From the NCBI GenBank assembly GCA_965657945.1, contig CBFHPW010000010.1:1-64000 (forward strand): DNA of 64,000 nt, written 5' to 3'. The notes beneath the pieces were generated by a model, which was not told where the DNA came from, ran no database searches, and was given only the letters and a program-made list of their open reading frames with translations. Every line of letters begins with the position of its first letter. Positions within the stretch are counted from its first letter, which is position 1. This DNA comes from CAJJDF01 sp965657945 (GTDB lineage Bacteria; Bacteroidota; Bacteroidia; Flavobacteriales_D; CAJJDF01). The translations under genes were made by a program, and so were the position numbers. Shown one piece after another: positions 45,192-54,213 of this stretch.

Positions 45192-45623
45192 ATGAAACTA
45201 ATCATTATCAATGGTCCAAATCTTAATTTAGTTGGAACTCGAAACCCAGAAATTTATGGCAATACAAGCCTAGAAGACTATTTAAAAAAGTTGAAACCAG
45301 CCTACGACTTTGACGTATTTCAATCCAATATTGAAGGTGAAATTATCGATAAACTACAGGCTTGTGAATCGGAAAAATACCAAGGAATTATACTCAATGC
45401 AGGAGGTTACACTCACACTTCGGTAGCAATTGCTGATGCAATAGAAGCTATCATTGTTCCTGTTTTAGAGGTACATATTTCGAATATTTTTGCTCGAGAA
45501 GATTTTCGAAGTAAATCAATTTTAGCACCTAATTGCATTGGGCATATTTCGGGCTTTGGATTACTTAGTTATGAATTAGCTTTAAAAGCTTTTTTATCAA
45601 TCTCACAACAAATAAAAAATTAA
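45192..45623 (+). CDS. aroQ: 3-dehydroquinate dehydratase, type II
   Basis: A 143-residue enzyme of the shikimate pathway that dehydrates 3-dehydroquinate. The N-terminal NGPNLNLVGTRNPEIYG carries the catalytic Tyr22 and Arg17 on the mobile loop. ILNAGGYTHTS and VLEVHISNIFAREDFR hold the substrate-binding and catalytic histidine residues. Length is typical. It is divergent from yidC, with hbd 38 nt downstream. Confidence 0.96.
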   Translation: MKLIIINGPNLNLVGTRNPEIYGNTSLEDYLKKLKPAYDFDVFQSNIEGEIIDKLQACESEKYQGIILNAGGYTHTSVAIADAIEAIIVPVLEVHISNIFAREDFRSKSILAPNCIGHISGFGLLSYELALKAFLSISQQIKN

Positions 45624-45635
45624 ACTGCAAATCTC

Positions 45636-45643
45636 TATATTTG
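45636..45643 (+). promoter_or_regulatory. Putative -7 promoter element of the hydroxyacyl-CoA dehydrogenase gene
   Basis: TATATTTG matches the consensus exactly and sits in the 38-nt gap after aroQ, 18 nt before the ATG at 45662. It supports starting that gene at 45662 and not at the TTG at 45641, which overlaps this element. Confidence 0.5.
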
Positions 45644-45661
45644 CATCAAATCAAAAAAACT

Positions 45662-46552
45662 ATGAAAAAAATAGCCGTTATAGGAGCCGGAACTATGGGA
45701 AATGGAATTGCACATGTGTTTGCACAGTCTGGATTTACAGTTTCCTTAATTGATATTTCACAAAACTCGCTTGATAAAGCCCTTACAACAATTACTAAAA
45801 ACCTAGACAGACTTCTTACAAAAGAAAGAATTACCGAAGAAGTAAAAAACAACACCTTATCGAACATAACAACCTTTACAGATATGGCAGAGGGTGTAAG
45901 TGACGTGGAGCTTGTAGTGGAAGCTGCTACCGAAAACATTGATTTAAAGCTGAATATTTTCAAGCAACTGGATGAATTAACCGCTAAGAACGTCATTTTA
46001 GCATCCAACACTTCTTCTATTTCCATTACACAAATTGGTGCGGCTACTAGCAGACCTGATAAAGTTATAGGAATGCATTTTATGAATCCGGTTCCAATAA
46101 TGAAGTTGGTGGAAATAATTAGAGGTTACGCTACTACCGATGAAGTAACTCAAACAATTATGGAGATGAGCAAAACTTTAGGAAAAACTCCAGTAGAAGT
46201 GAATGATTATCCCGGTTTTATTGCCAACAGAATCCTGATGCCAATGATTAATGAAGCAATTTACTCCTTGTACGAAAGTGTAGCAGGTGTAGAAGAAATT
46301 GATACCGTTATGAAATTAGGTATGGCTCATCCTATGGGACCTCTTCAATTAGCTGATTTTATTGGCCTGGATGTTTGTTTATCCATACTAAATGTGCTTC
46401 ACGATGGATTTGGAAATCCAAAATATGCCCCTTGCCCCTTACTTGTGAATATGGTAATGGCAGGAAAACTAGGAGTGAAATCGGGAGAAGGATTCTATTC
46501 TTGGGGACACGGAACAAAAGAACTTATCGTTGCTGATAATTTTAAGAAATAA
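45662..46552 (+). CDS. 3-hydroxybutyryl-CoA/3-hydroxyacyl-CoA dehydrogenase
   Basis: A 296-residue NAD(H)-dependent enzyme that interconverts 3-hydroxyacyl-CoA and 3-oxoacyl-CoA. I start it at the ATG (MKKIAVIGAGTMGNGIAH), whose GxGxxG is at residues 8-13. The active-site segment GMHFMNPVPIMKLVEII includes the catalytic histidine, and the C-terminal domain has GFIANRILMPMINEA. A stand-alone enzyme of this size is typical of 3-hydroxybutyryl-CoA dehydrogenases. Thiolase and hydratase genes are not adjacent; an acyl-CoA dehydrogenase is 13 kb away. Confidence 0.94.
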   Translation: MKKIAVIGAGTMGNGIAHVFAQSGFTVSLIDISQNSLDKALTTITKNLDRLLTKERITEEVKNNTLSNITTFTDMAEGVSDVELVVEAATENIDLKLNIFKQLDELTAKNVILASNTSSISITQIGAATSRPDKVIGMHFMNPVPIMKLVEIIRGYATTDEVTQTIMEMSKTLGKTPVEVNDYPGFIANRILMPMINEAIYSLYESVAGVEEIDTVMKLGMAHPMGPLQLADFIGLDVCLSILNVLHDGFGNPKYAPCPLLVNMVMAGKLGVKSGEGFYSWGHGTKELIVADNFKK

Positions 46553-46565
46553 AAAGAAAACCATT

Positions 46566-47705
46566 ATGAGTGAAATCGAAAACCTTCAAAACGAATTAAA
46601 AGAAACGAGAAAAGCTCTTCAAGACAGTAAAATGATTTTTAATCATATTGTTGAATCTACTTTTGCAGGATATTTTGATTGGAATATTCCCGAAAACACG
46701 GAGTATCTAAGCCCGACTTTCAAGAAAATGTTTGGTTATGAGGATCATGAAATGGAAAACAGCCCTGAAGCTTGGCAAAAAATCATCCATCCAGAAGATT
46801 TACCCAAAGTGTTTGAATTGTTTTCCGCTCATGTGCAATCGAAAGGAGAAGTTCCTTTTGACAGCGAATTGAGGTATTACCACAAGGACGGTTCAATTGT
46901 ATGGGTTTTTTGTAGAGGAAAGGTGATAGAATGGGATAACCAGGGGAATCCCGTTCGAATGTTGGGGTCTCACATCAATATTACACATATAAAAAAGGAA
47001 GAGGAGACCAAACTCTACCTAGAAAAACTGGAGCAAAAAAATAAAGAATTACAACAATTCGCATATGTAGCTTCTCACGATTTACAAGAGCCTTTGCGGA
47101 CAATTATCAGCTTTACAGATTTAATGCTCGAGCAATACAGCGGTAGTATAAAAGGAAATGCTGATACCTATTTGAGATTTATTTCGGATGCTTCAGCTAG
47201 AATGAGTAATTTGATAAAAGGACTGTTGGATTACACGAGAATCGGGAAAAATTTTGAAATTTCTGAATTGGATACGAATCTAATTTTAAAAAATCTATTA
47301 AATGACCTAAACACCCTGATAGTTGAAAGAAATGCAAAGTTTGAAATTGAACAACTGCCTGTTATTTCAGGATTGGACATTGAGATAATATCCTTGTTTA
47401 CCAATTTAATTACCAATGCCATTAAATACAAAAAGAAAGGTGAAAATCCACTAATAAAAATTGGTGCTACTGAAGAAACTGATCATTGGAAATTTCATGT
47501 AGAGGACAACGGAATTGGAATTGAAAAAACTCATTTGAAACGTATATTCCTTATCTTTCAGAGATTACACAACAAAGATGAATATGCCGGAACAGGAATA
47601 GGACTTGCTCACTGCCAGAAAATTGTAGAACTCCATGGAGGAAAAATTTGGGTAGAATCATCTCCAGGATTGGGGAGTACTTTTTACTTTACTATACCGA
47701 AATAA
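46566..47705 (+). CDS. PAS-domain sensor histidine kinase
   Basis: A 379-residue soluble kinase. I use the ATG at 46566 because an upstream start would overlap the previous gene. A short coiled coil leads into a PAS domain of the PAS_3 type (about 25-145, WNIPENTEYLSPTFKKMFGY). The HisKA dimerisation helix has His171 in FAYVASHDLQEPLR, as in phytochrome-like kinases. The ATPase domain shows DNGIGIEKTHLKRIF and GTGIGLAHCQKIVELHGG. No membrane segment is present, so the signal is cytoplasmic. The response regulator follows 11 nt later. Confidence 0.94.
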   Translation: MSEIENLQNELKETRKALQDSKMIFNHIVESTFAGYFDWNIPENTEYLSPTFKKMFGYEDHEMENSPEAWQKIIHPEDLPKVFELFSAHVQSKGEVPFDSELRYYHKDGSIVWVFCRGKVIEWDNQGNPVRMLGSHINITHIKKEEETKLYLEKLEQKNKELQQFAYVASHDLQEPLRTIISFTDLMLEQYSGSIKGNADTYLRFISDASARMSNLIKGLLDYTRIGKNFEISELDTNLILKNLLNDLNTLIVERNAKFEIEQLPVISGLDIEIISLFTNLITNAIKYKKKGENPLIKIGATEETDHWKFHVEDNGIGIEKTHLKRIFLIFQRLHNKDEYAGTGIGLAHCQKIVELHGGKIWVESSPGLGSTFYFTIPK

Positions 47706-47716
47706 ACTATCTCATT

Positions 47717-48124
47717 ATGACAACAAAATTAAATTCTGTACTTCTAATAGATGATGATGAACCAACAAACTTCATCGCCAAAATGATTGTAACAAAAGCA
47801 AATCTAAACAATACAACCGAAGCAATCCAAAGTGGTGTAAAAGCTCTCGAATTTCTCGCGGATGATAAATTAGCTCATCACGATATTCCAGATTTAATTT
47901 TTTTAGATATAAATATGCCAACTATGAACGGTTGGGAATTCTTGGAAGAATACAAGAAATTAGAGATCCACAACAAGAAGAAAATCGTGTTGTATATGCT
48001 CACTACCTCCATGAATGATGATGATCAAATTAGGTCAGAAAAATTTGATCATGTGGATGGTTTCCTAATCAAACCCCTAACCCTAAAAACTTATACCGAC
48101 ATCGTGAATAAGCATTTCGTCTAG
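47717..48124 (+). CDS. CheY-like response regulator (Rcp1 type)
   Basis: A 135-residue single receiver domain without an output domain. The acidic pair is at Asp12-Asp13 (LIDDDEPTN), the phosphoacceptor is Asp64 (IFLDINMPTMNGWEF), with the conserved Thr in MLTTS and the Lys in FLIKPLT. The Rcp1-like GWEFLEEY pattern is usual for partners of PAS/phytochrome-type kinases, and the kinase is immediately upstream. Start chosen at ATG 47717; a longer upstream frame overlaps the kinase. Confidence 0.93.
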   Translation: MTTKLNSVLLIDDDEPTNFIAKMIVTKANLNNTTEAIQSGVKALEFLADDKLAHHDIPDLIFLDINMPTMNGWEFLEEYKKLEIHNKKKIVLYMLTTSMNDDDQIRSEKFDHVDGFLIKPLTLKTYTDIVNKHFV

Positions 48125-48126
48125 GT

Positions 48127-48157
48127 TTTCTCATTCCTTTTTTTATTCCTAACTTTG
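48127..48157 (+). promoter_or_regulatory. Putative promoter of the dihydroorotase paralogue
   Basis: TTTC at 48127-48130 (one mismatch to TTTG) and TAACTTTG at 48150-48157 are exactly 19 nt apart. The start codon is 16 nt downstream. Confidence 0.5.
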
Positions 48158-48173
48158 AAAAACAAATTGAAAC

Positions 48174-49427
48174 ATGAAGACAAACCAGCTTTTAAAATCG
48201 GCCAAAATTATTTGTACCTCTTCCCCGTTTCATGGTCAAATTAAGGACCTACTCATAACAGACGGCATTATCAAAGAAATATCGGACTCGATAGATCATG
48301 CGGACTCGAGTCATTCGATTATTTCACTTCCTAATTTGCATGTTTCTTTAGGTTGGATAGATAGCAAATCAAATTTGCGCGAACCCGGTGAGGAATGGAA
48401 AGAAACAATTGAATCAGGAGCCAAAGCTGGAATAGCTGGAGGATTTTCTCAGTTAATAATCTCTGCTTCCACCAAACAGCCATTGGATAGCAAAAACCGA
48501 ATAGATTTTATACACAATGTTTCAAATCAATTGCCAATTTCTATTACCCCGATGGGTACATTGAGTCATGAACGAAAAGGAGAAGAACTTTCTGAAATGT
48601 TTGAAATGAGTGTGGCAGGCGCAGTAGCTTTCTCAGATGACAAACAAGATGTAAGCACAGGATTAATGTCCAAAGCTCTGCTCTACTCCAAGAACATCAA
48701 TAAACTGATAGTCAGCTTTCCGAATGACAATTCTCTCTCCTCAAGTGGACAAATTCACGAAGGAAAAACCAGTACAAGAATGGGACTAAAGGGAATTCCT
48801 TCACTTTCCGAAACCTTGAGAATTGAAAGAGATTTAGCCTTGGCCGATTACCACGATAGCCCCATTCATTTCTCTTGCATTTCTTCTGAAAAATCGGTTA
48901 ATCTCATACGAGCTGCGAAAGAAAAAGGGTTGAAAGTGACTTGCGACATTGCCGCTCATCAACTTTTCTTTACCGATAAAAACGCAAATGAATTTGATTC
49001 GCACTTCAAAGTTTTACCTCCCTTTAGAGAGCAAAAAGACATCGATGCCTTGATTCAGGGACTCAAAGATGGCACAATTGACGCTATTTGTTCGGACCAC
49101 ACTCCTCACGATATTGAGGATAAAAAATTGGAATTTGACTTGGCTGAATTTGGAATAATTGGTTTGGAAACTGCCTTTGCCTGTGCTCACAGCATCTTAA
49201 AAGGCAAATTAAATACGGCAGAAATAATTGAAAAATTCACTACCGGACCTAGTAAGATTTTTGGTCTAGAACAAGGAGAAATAAAAGAGGGAACGAAAGC
49301 AAATCTCACGTTGTTTGATCCTTCTCTAGAGTGGGTTTTCGACAAGTCAAATATCAAGTCCAAATCAAAAAACACTCCCTTTATTGGAGAAAAATTTACA
49401 GGTAAATCATTGGGAGTAATTTGCTAA
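48174..49427 (+). CDS. Dihydroorotase-like protein with missing metal ligands (probable pseudo-enzyme)
   Basis: A 417-residue amidohydrolase-fold protein clearly related to dihydroorotase (CSDHTPHDIEDK, GLETAFACAHS, GPSKIFGL). The metal loop reads GWIDSKSNLREPG: the HxH pair is replaced by Lys65 and Asn67. The lysine and second-histidine region lacks the usual HILH pattern, having HFSCISSEKS. Some histidines remain (CDIAAHQLFF). Non-catalytic dihydroorotases are known to support aspartate carbamoyltransferase in some bacteria, which is a possible role. The catalytic homologue is encoded at 19518-20861. Activity is therefore doubtful. Confidence 0.85.
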   Translation: MKTNQLLKSAKIICTSSPFHGQIKDLLITDGIIKEISDSIDHADSSHSIISLPNLHVSLGWIDSKSNLREPGEEWKETIESGAKAGIAGGFSQLIISASTKQPLDSKNRIDFIHNVSNQLPISITPMGTLSHERKGEELSEMFEMSVAGAVAFSDDKQDVSTGLMSKALLYSKNINKLIVSFPNDNSLSSSGQIHEGKTSTRMGLKGIPSLSETLRIERDLALADYHDSPIHFSCISSEKSVNLIRAAKEKGLKVTCDIAAHQLFFTDKNANEFDSHFKVLPPFREQKDIDALIQGLKDGTIDAICSDHTPHDIEDKKLEFDLAEFGIIGLETAFACAHSILKGKLNTAEIIEKFTTGPSKIFGLEQGEIKEGTKANLTLFDPSLEWVFDKSNIKSKSKNTPFIGEKFTGKSLGVIC

Positions 49428-49468
49428 ATGAGAGAAGGTTCAATCCTTTTTAGAAACCACAATAATTA

Positions 49469-50743
49469 ATGGCATTAAATATAATTTGGATAGCTTTTTT
49501 TCTGATTGCCTTTGTGGTTGGGTTGATAAAATTGGTCTTTTTTCAAGATATAGAGGTATTTAAAAATATCGTTGACACCTTATTTGACAGAGCCGTTATT
49601 GGGTTTGAATTATCCATTGGATTAACCGGTGTAATAGCTTTGTGGATGGGAATAATGAAAATTGGTGAAAAAGGTGGAGCTGTTAAAATGCTAACCAAAT
49701 TGGTAAGTCCACTCTTTATCAAACTGTTTCCTGATGTGCCCAAAGATCATCCAGCGGTTGGCTCCATGATGATGAATTTTTCGGCAAACATGCTTGGATT
49801 AAGTAATGCAGCCACCCCGCTAGGGCTGAAAGCCATGGGGGATTTGCAAGAACTGAATCCGAATAAAGAAAAAGCTTCTAATTCGCAAATAATGTTTTTA
49901 GTTCTGAATACGACAGGATTTACCTTAATTCCTGTTACCATAATGGCATTACGAGCTTCCAAGGGATCCATTGACCCAACAGTCATTTTTCTACCAATTT
50001 TAATTACCACATTTATTTCCAGTTTATTTGGACTCGTTTTGATGGCCATTATTCAAAAAATCAATCTTTTTCAAGGCGTAATTCTAGCCTATATTGGTGG
50101 TGCAATATGCTTGCTTGGCTTATTATTTTGGTATTTATCGGGACTCGAAAAACCACAACTAGCCATAGTTTCAGGGTTAATTTCTAATCTATTAATCTTT
50201 GGAGTTATTGTTTTTTTTATTGTTCTAGCGCTAATTAAAAAAATAGATGTTTTTGATAGTTTTATTGAAGGTGCAAAAGAAGGATTTGGAGTAGCAATAA
50301 AAATTATTCCTTACCTCATTGCGATTCTTTGTGCAATAGGAGTATTTGTAGCGTGTGGAGCAATGGAAATGGTTACGGATGCTATTCGGTATCTAGTGGA
50401 ACTTGCCGGCCTCGATACAAGATTTGTTGATGGAGTGCCCACGGCTCTAATGAAACCTTTATCTGGTGGAGGCGCTCAAGGCATGATGGTAGATTCTTGG
50501 ATTGCAGCAGAGAATACTTTGAACACAATGAATCCGAGTAATACGATAAAAGGTCCAGATACTTTTTTAGGTCAATTAACCTCGGTGCTTCAAGGGTCTA
50601 CGGAAACCACCTTTTATGTTCTTGCGGTATACTTTGGTTCTGTAGGAATTAAAAATACTCGTTACGCAGCTACGGCAGGGCTATTAGCCGATTTTGTTGG
50701 AATCATTGCCGCCATTTTTATCACTTATTACTTTTTTGGATAA
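49469..50743 (+). CDS. SpmA-SpmB-like nucleoside-recognition membrane protein
   Basis: A 424-residue inner-membrane protein with two Gate (nucleoside-recognition) domains, equal to a fusion of spore-maturation proteins SpmA (about 1-215) and SpmB (about 245-424). Typical segments are NFSANMLGLSNAATPLGLKAM and GPDTFLGQLTSVLQGSTETT. About ten hydrophobic helices are visible. The organism is not a spore former by lineage, so the name reflects homology only. The isochorismate synthase gene begins at the next base after its stop codon. Confidence 0.9.
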   Translation: MALNIIWIAFFLIAFVVGLIKLVFFQDIEVFKNIVDTLFDRAVIGFELSIGLTGVIALWMGIMKIGEKGGAVKMLTKLVSPLFIKLFPDVPKDHPAVGSMMMNFSANMLGLSNAATPLGLKAMGDLQELNPNKEKASNSQIMFLVLNTTGFTLIPVTIMALRASKGSIDPTVIFLPILITTFISSLFGLVLMAIIQKINLFQGVILAYIGGAICLLGLLFWYLSGLEKPQLAIVSGLISNLLIFGVIVFFIVLALIKKIDVFDSFIEGAKEGFGVAIKIIPYLIAILCAIGVFVACGAMEMVTDAIRYLVELAGLDTRFVDGVPTALMKPLSGGGAQGMMVDSWIAAENTLNTMNPSNTIKGPDTFLGQLTSVLQGSTETTFYVLAVYFGSVGIKNTRYAATAGLLADFVGIIAAIFITYYFFG

Positions 50744-51730
50744 ATGCAAAACAAGAGAGTCGCCATTTATAGAATGCCTAAGGAAACGGATTTTTATTCA
50801 ATCGAATCTGACAAGCAATTAGCCATTAATTCTGTGAGCTACGGGAACAACTTTTTCTTTTCTAATTTCGAGAATAATCTCACCTACTCATTTGACAATC
50901 CTCTTGTTAAAAAAAACAGTTGGCCTAGTTTTGTTCCCTTCTATAAAGAAAATCAGAAAGAAATATCGATTGAAACTTACCGGGAAAAAATAGAGGAAAT
51001 CACGAAACAAATTCAATCAAAGTCTTATCAAAAAATCGTGTTTTCGCGAGTTAAAAACATAGAAAAAAAGAGCAATTTTGATGTACAGACGACTTTTGAC
51101 TCTCTTTGTAAAAAGTACCCAGATGCTTTTATTTATTGTATTTCCTCACCAGAAACAGGAACTTGGATGGGAGCTACACCTGAGATTTTGGTCAAGCAAA
51201 CCGGAAGTACTTTGTCTACCGTATCGCTAGCTGGCACCAGGGTAGAACCTGTGCAATGGACTTCCAAAGAAAAATTAGAACAGCAACTCGTAACGGATTA
51301 CATTGCCAGCAAACTTGAGCCTTTTTCGGACAAACTCTCTGTGAGTAAACCGTATGACCTGAATACGGGGACCGTGATTCACTTAAAATCCGATATTAAC
51401 ATTCAACTCAACTCTCACTATTCTATTTGGGATGTAGCCAAGTCCTTTCACCCTACACCAGCGGTGTGTGGAATTCCCGCGAAAAAAGCAAAGTCATTTA
51501 TTGAAGAAAATGAACCTCACCAAAGAAATTTGTATACAGGATTTATTGGTCCCATTGGAATAAATTCTCACCGAACACTTTTTGTAAACTTGCGCTGTAT
51601 GCAAATTGGAAAAAACAAAATCTCGCTGTATCTGGGCGGTGGAATTATGGGGGATTCCAATCCCGACAATGAGTGGATAGAAACGGAGAATAAGGCAAAG
51701 ACTCTATTATCTGTTTTGGCAGAGGTTTAA
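50744..51730 (+). CDS. menF: Isochorismate synthase (chorismate-binding enzyme)
   Basis: A 328-residue enzyme of the MenF/EntC/anthranilate synthase family. The N-terminal part is short. The core has KIVFSRVKNI, GTWMGATPEILV, STVSLAGTR and the Mg-binding HLKSDI, FHPTPAVCGIP and LYLGGGIMGDSNPDNEWIET segments. Isochorismate formation for menaquinone is the likely role, because Bacteroidota respire with menaquinone. Other men genes are not in view. Anthranilate or aminodeoxychorismate synthase is less likely given the PTPAVCG motif. The start codon directly follows the previous stop. Confidence 0.88.
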   Translation: MQNKRVAIYRMPKETDFYSIESDKQLAINSVSYGNNFFFSNFENNLTYSFDNPLVKKNSWPSFVPFYKENQKEISIETYREKIEEITKQIQSKSYQKIVFSRVKNIEKKSNFDVQTTFDSLCKKYPDAFIYCISSPETGTWMGATPEILVKQTGSTLSTVSLAGTRVEPVQWTSKEKLEQQLVTDYIASKLEPFSDKLSVSKPYDLNTGTVIHLKSDINIQLNSHYSIWDVAKSFHPTPAVCGIPAKKAKSFIEENEPHQRNLYTGFIGPIGINSHRTLFVNLRCMQIGKNKISLYLGGGIMGDSNPDNEWIETENKAKTLLSVLAEV

Positions 51731-51828
51731 TTCTTTCCCTCAAATTCAGTATTTGGCGGGGATTTTGGAATTTTTAGGCTCGATTCCTGAAAAGATTATT
51801 CTTATCTTTAAATCAAACAACTAAAAAC

Positions 51829-52488
51829 ATGCGACACATGAAACAACTATTTTTCGTTATCCTATTGAGCTTTTTGTCACTTTCTGGCTTGGCAAAAGTA
51901 AGTTTTGAAGGCCAAATCGACTTCAAAATTTCGTACAAAAATTTACCTGAAGAAATGGGCATGTACAAAGCTATGCTCCCAAAAAAATCGAGAGTACTGA
52001 TAAAAAATGAGTGGAGTAAAATTCAACAAAATATGGGTGTTTTGATGAAAATGGATGTGATTTTTAATTCCAAAACAAATGCTTCGTTGATGCTAATAAA
52101 TGCAATGGGCAAAAAAATAGCTGTGGAAACAAAAGATACAGCTAAAAAAATAGATCCGAATTTATTTACTTTAACAAAAAAAGATGACATAAAAATTATT
52201 GCCGGTTATAAATGCCAAAAAAACATCTTGACGGACACCGCAAATAATTCATACGTATTGTGGATAACGGATAAACTACCTAGTTACAAGAATCAAAATC
52301 TACCAGATATTGATCTGGGAGGTTTTCCCATGGAATACAGCATCGAAAATAATGGAATGAGTGTAAAAATGACAGCCTCCAAAGTAGTAGAAAAAGAAAT
52401 TTCTGATTCGGAATTTAGGATTCCTGATGATTACGAAAAGAAAACCGCAGAGGAAATGGGAGAATTAATGCAAGGAATGAAATTTTAA
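51829..52488 (+). CDS. Exported DUF4412/GLPGLI-like protein
   Basis: A 219-residue protein with a signal peptide ending near LSGLAK; an ATG at 51838 would also serve. The mature part starts VSFEGQIDFKISY and repeats short amphipathic strands with GYKCQKNIL and VLWITDKLP. This resembles DUF4412 and GLPGLI-type periplasmic proteins of Bacteroidota, with a lipocalin/LolA-like fold suspected. It ends in a charged helix (KKTAEEMGELMQGMKF). Function unknown. Confidence 0.68.
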   Translation: MRHMKQLFFVILLSFLSLSGLAKVSFEGQIDFKISYKNLPEEMGMYKAMLPKKSRVLIKNEWSKIQQNMGVLMKMDVIFNSKTNASLMLINAMGKKIAVETKDTAKKIDPNLFTLTKKDDIKIIAGYKCQKNILTDTANNSYVLWITDKLPSYKNQNLPDIDLGGFPMEYSIENNGMSVKMTASKVVEKEISDSEFRIPDDYEKKTAEEMGELMQGMKF

Positions 52489-52497
52489 ATGACGTGG

Positions 52498-53131
52498 TTA
52501 GCTAAGGAAAAAGTAATCAGTATTGGGCCTTTGATTCATGGAATCAAGCGCCTTTTTTATTTCCTTTTGCGCCTCTTTATTTCTTATCGCTATCAAAATT
52601 TGCGGACCAATTTTCTTTAATAGGCGCTTCTCTGATTCCAACTTTTTTCCATAAATATCTTTGCCGATTTTATTCGGATTATTGGTAACCCAACTAAAAT
52701 CTTGGTTTTGTTCAATTAAAAAAGCAGCCAATTCTTTTCCCTTTTTGCCAGCACCCCAAAGGGTTAATTCTCGAGCAGAATCTCGATGTAATTCAAAAAA
52801 GTAGGTCATTTTAACGGGAAGAAAAAAATTATCGGAATACTGTTCGTCTGTTCGAGAAGTTCGGGTCGAGTAATCTCTCCAAGAATGAATAACTTGTGGG
52901 ATTGAGGCGATCTTTAATTGATGTTTCATCATCCTAAAGGCCAATTCATAATCTTCTGGATATACAGTAGAATCAAACCTTCCAATCTTTTCAAAATCTT
53001 CTTTATACATCATCCAGCTGGGAGATGGAACAACACATTCTTTATAAATTTCATCAAAATTTGTTTCGTTTACTGTTAATTTATTCAACCATTCTTGGTA
53101 GTAGAAATAGCCGTCCCCTATTCCATTTTCG
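52498..53131 (-). CDS. Glycosyltransferase family 2 C-terminal part, 5'-truncated by assembly gap
   Basis: 211 residues before the stop codon, with the N-terminus lost in the N run. PSPSWMMYKEDFEKIGRFD and YPEDYELAFRM are the late motifs of GT-A family 2 transferases. The last 100 residues add a Rossmann-like tail (LTLWGAGKKGKELAAFL, then IGPQILIAIRN), which looks like a dinucleotide- or CoA-type binding domain. In frame it reads on from anmK through the Ns, but that join is artificial. Sugar specificity unknown. Confidence 0.8.
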
Positions 53132-53230
53132 NNNNNNNNNNNNNNNNNNNNNNNNNNNNNNNNNNNNNNNNNNNNNNNNNNNNNNNNNNNNNNNNNNNNN
53201 NNNNNNNNNNNNNNNNNNNNNNNNNNNNNN
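53132..53230. other. Assembly gap (99 N)
   Basis: Ninety-nine unknown bases. The true distance between the flanking sequences is unknown. The gap removes the 3' end of anmK and the 5' end of the glycosyltransferase gene, and by chance preserves an open frame across both. Confidence 0.99.
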
Positions 53231-54180
53231 AAAAAAGCAAAAATCAATGCTTCCTTAAATTCAATTAATTCTTTGTTGGCAGAAACAATAGTTGCTTGGC
53301 TGTAAGTTTGTATTTTCCTAATCAAAAATTCGTTGTAGGCTCCACCTCCTGTAATCAAAACTTTGGATTTGGGAGTTAAGAAACTCGCAATGCACTGCGC
53401 TATATACTCCGTTACGGTGGCTAGTTTGGTTTCTGCTATCGAAGTACTTTTTTCTAAAATTGGTAACAAGAATTCTTGGTACTGTTCGTTTCCAAGGGAC
53501 TTTCCTTCAAAATCTAATTCTTGCAGCTTCCAGAGCAATTGAGAATTTATGACACCTTGTTTGGCTAGATTTCCTTTGTCGTCAAACTCGTGCCCCATTT
53601 CTAGTGCCAATGGGTTCATTGCCATATTTGCAATACAAATATCTTGCGCTTTTCTTACTCCGTTTTGTCGGTAAGAAACATTGGCAATTCCACCTATATT
53701 TACACAGAAATCATAGTCGGAAAAGAGTAATTCATCTCCAATAGGAACCAAAGGAGCACCTTGGCCTCCAGCTCGCACATCAGCAGTTCTGAAGTCGTTA
53801 ATAACGGGAAGATTCAACCTGTTTTTTATTGCTTTTCCATTTCCTATCTGGAGAGTGAACCCATTTTCGGGTTGGTGAAAAACCGTGTGGCCATGTGAGG
53901 CCACAAAATCGACATTGTTTAATTTTCTTTCTTCAATGAATTGACATGTTTCTTGGCATATAAACTGACCAAATTCTATGCTCAATTCCTCAATTTCTTC
54001 CTTGTTTAGTGTGTGAGCATTTCTCAATTTATACTTCCATTCATTGGAGTACTCTACCATTTTGGAATCTTTCAATTGAAAAGACCAATTTCCAGATTCA
54101 AACGCAAATCGGCAAAAAGCCAAATCCAACCCATCACAGGATGTGCCAGACATAATACCAATTGCATTGTACTCTTTCAT
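53231..54180 (-). CDS. anmK: Anhydro-N-acetylmuramic acid kinase, 3'-truncated by assembly gap
   Basis: About 316 residues of the kinase that converts anhydro-MurNAc to MurNAc-6-phosphate in cell-wall recycling. It starts MKEYNAIGIMSGTSCDGLD, the ATP-binding loop of the family. VASHGHTVFHQP, NDFRTADVRAGGQGAPLVP (substrate and catalytic Asp region), CVNIGGIANVS and VLITGGGAYNEFL follow. The usual C-terminal 35-40 residues are missing because of the N run at 53132-53230. It is encoded 33 nt downstream of the marC-like gene. Confidence 0.94.
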
Positions 54181-54213
54181 AAAGCTGAACTAAAGTAGAA
54201 AGTTACAAAGATT

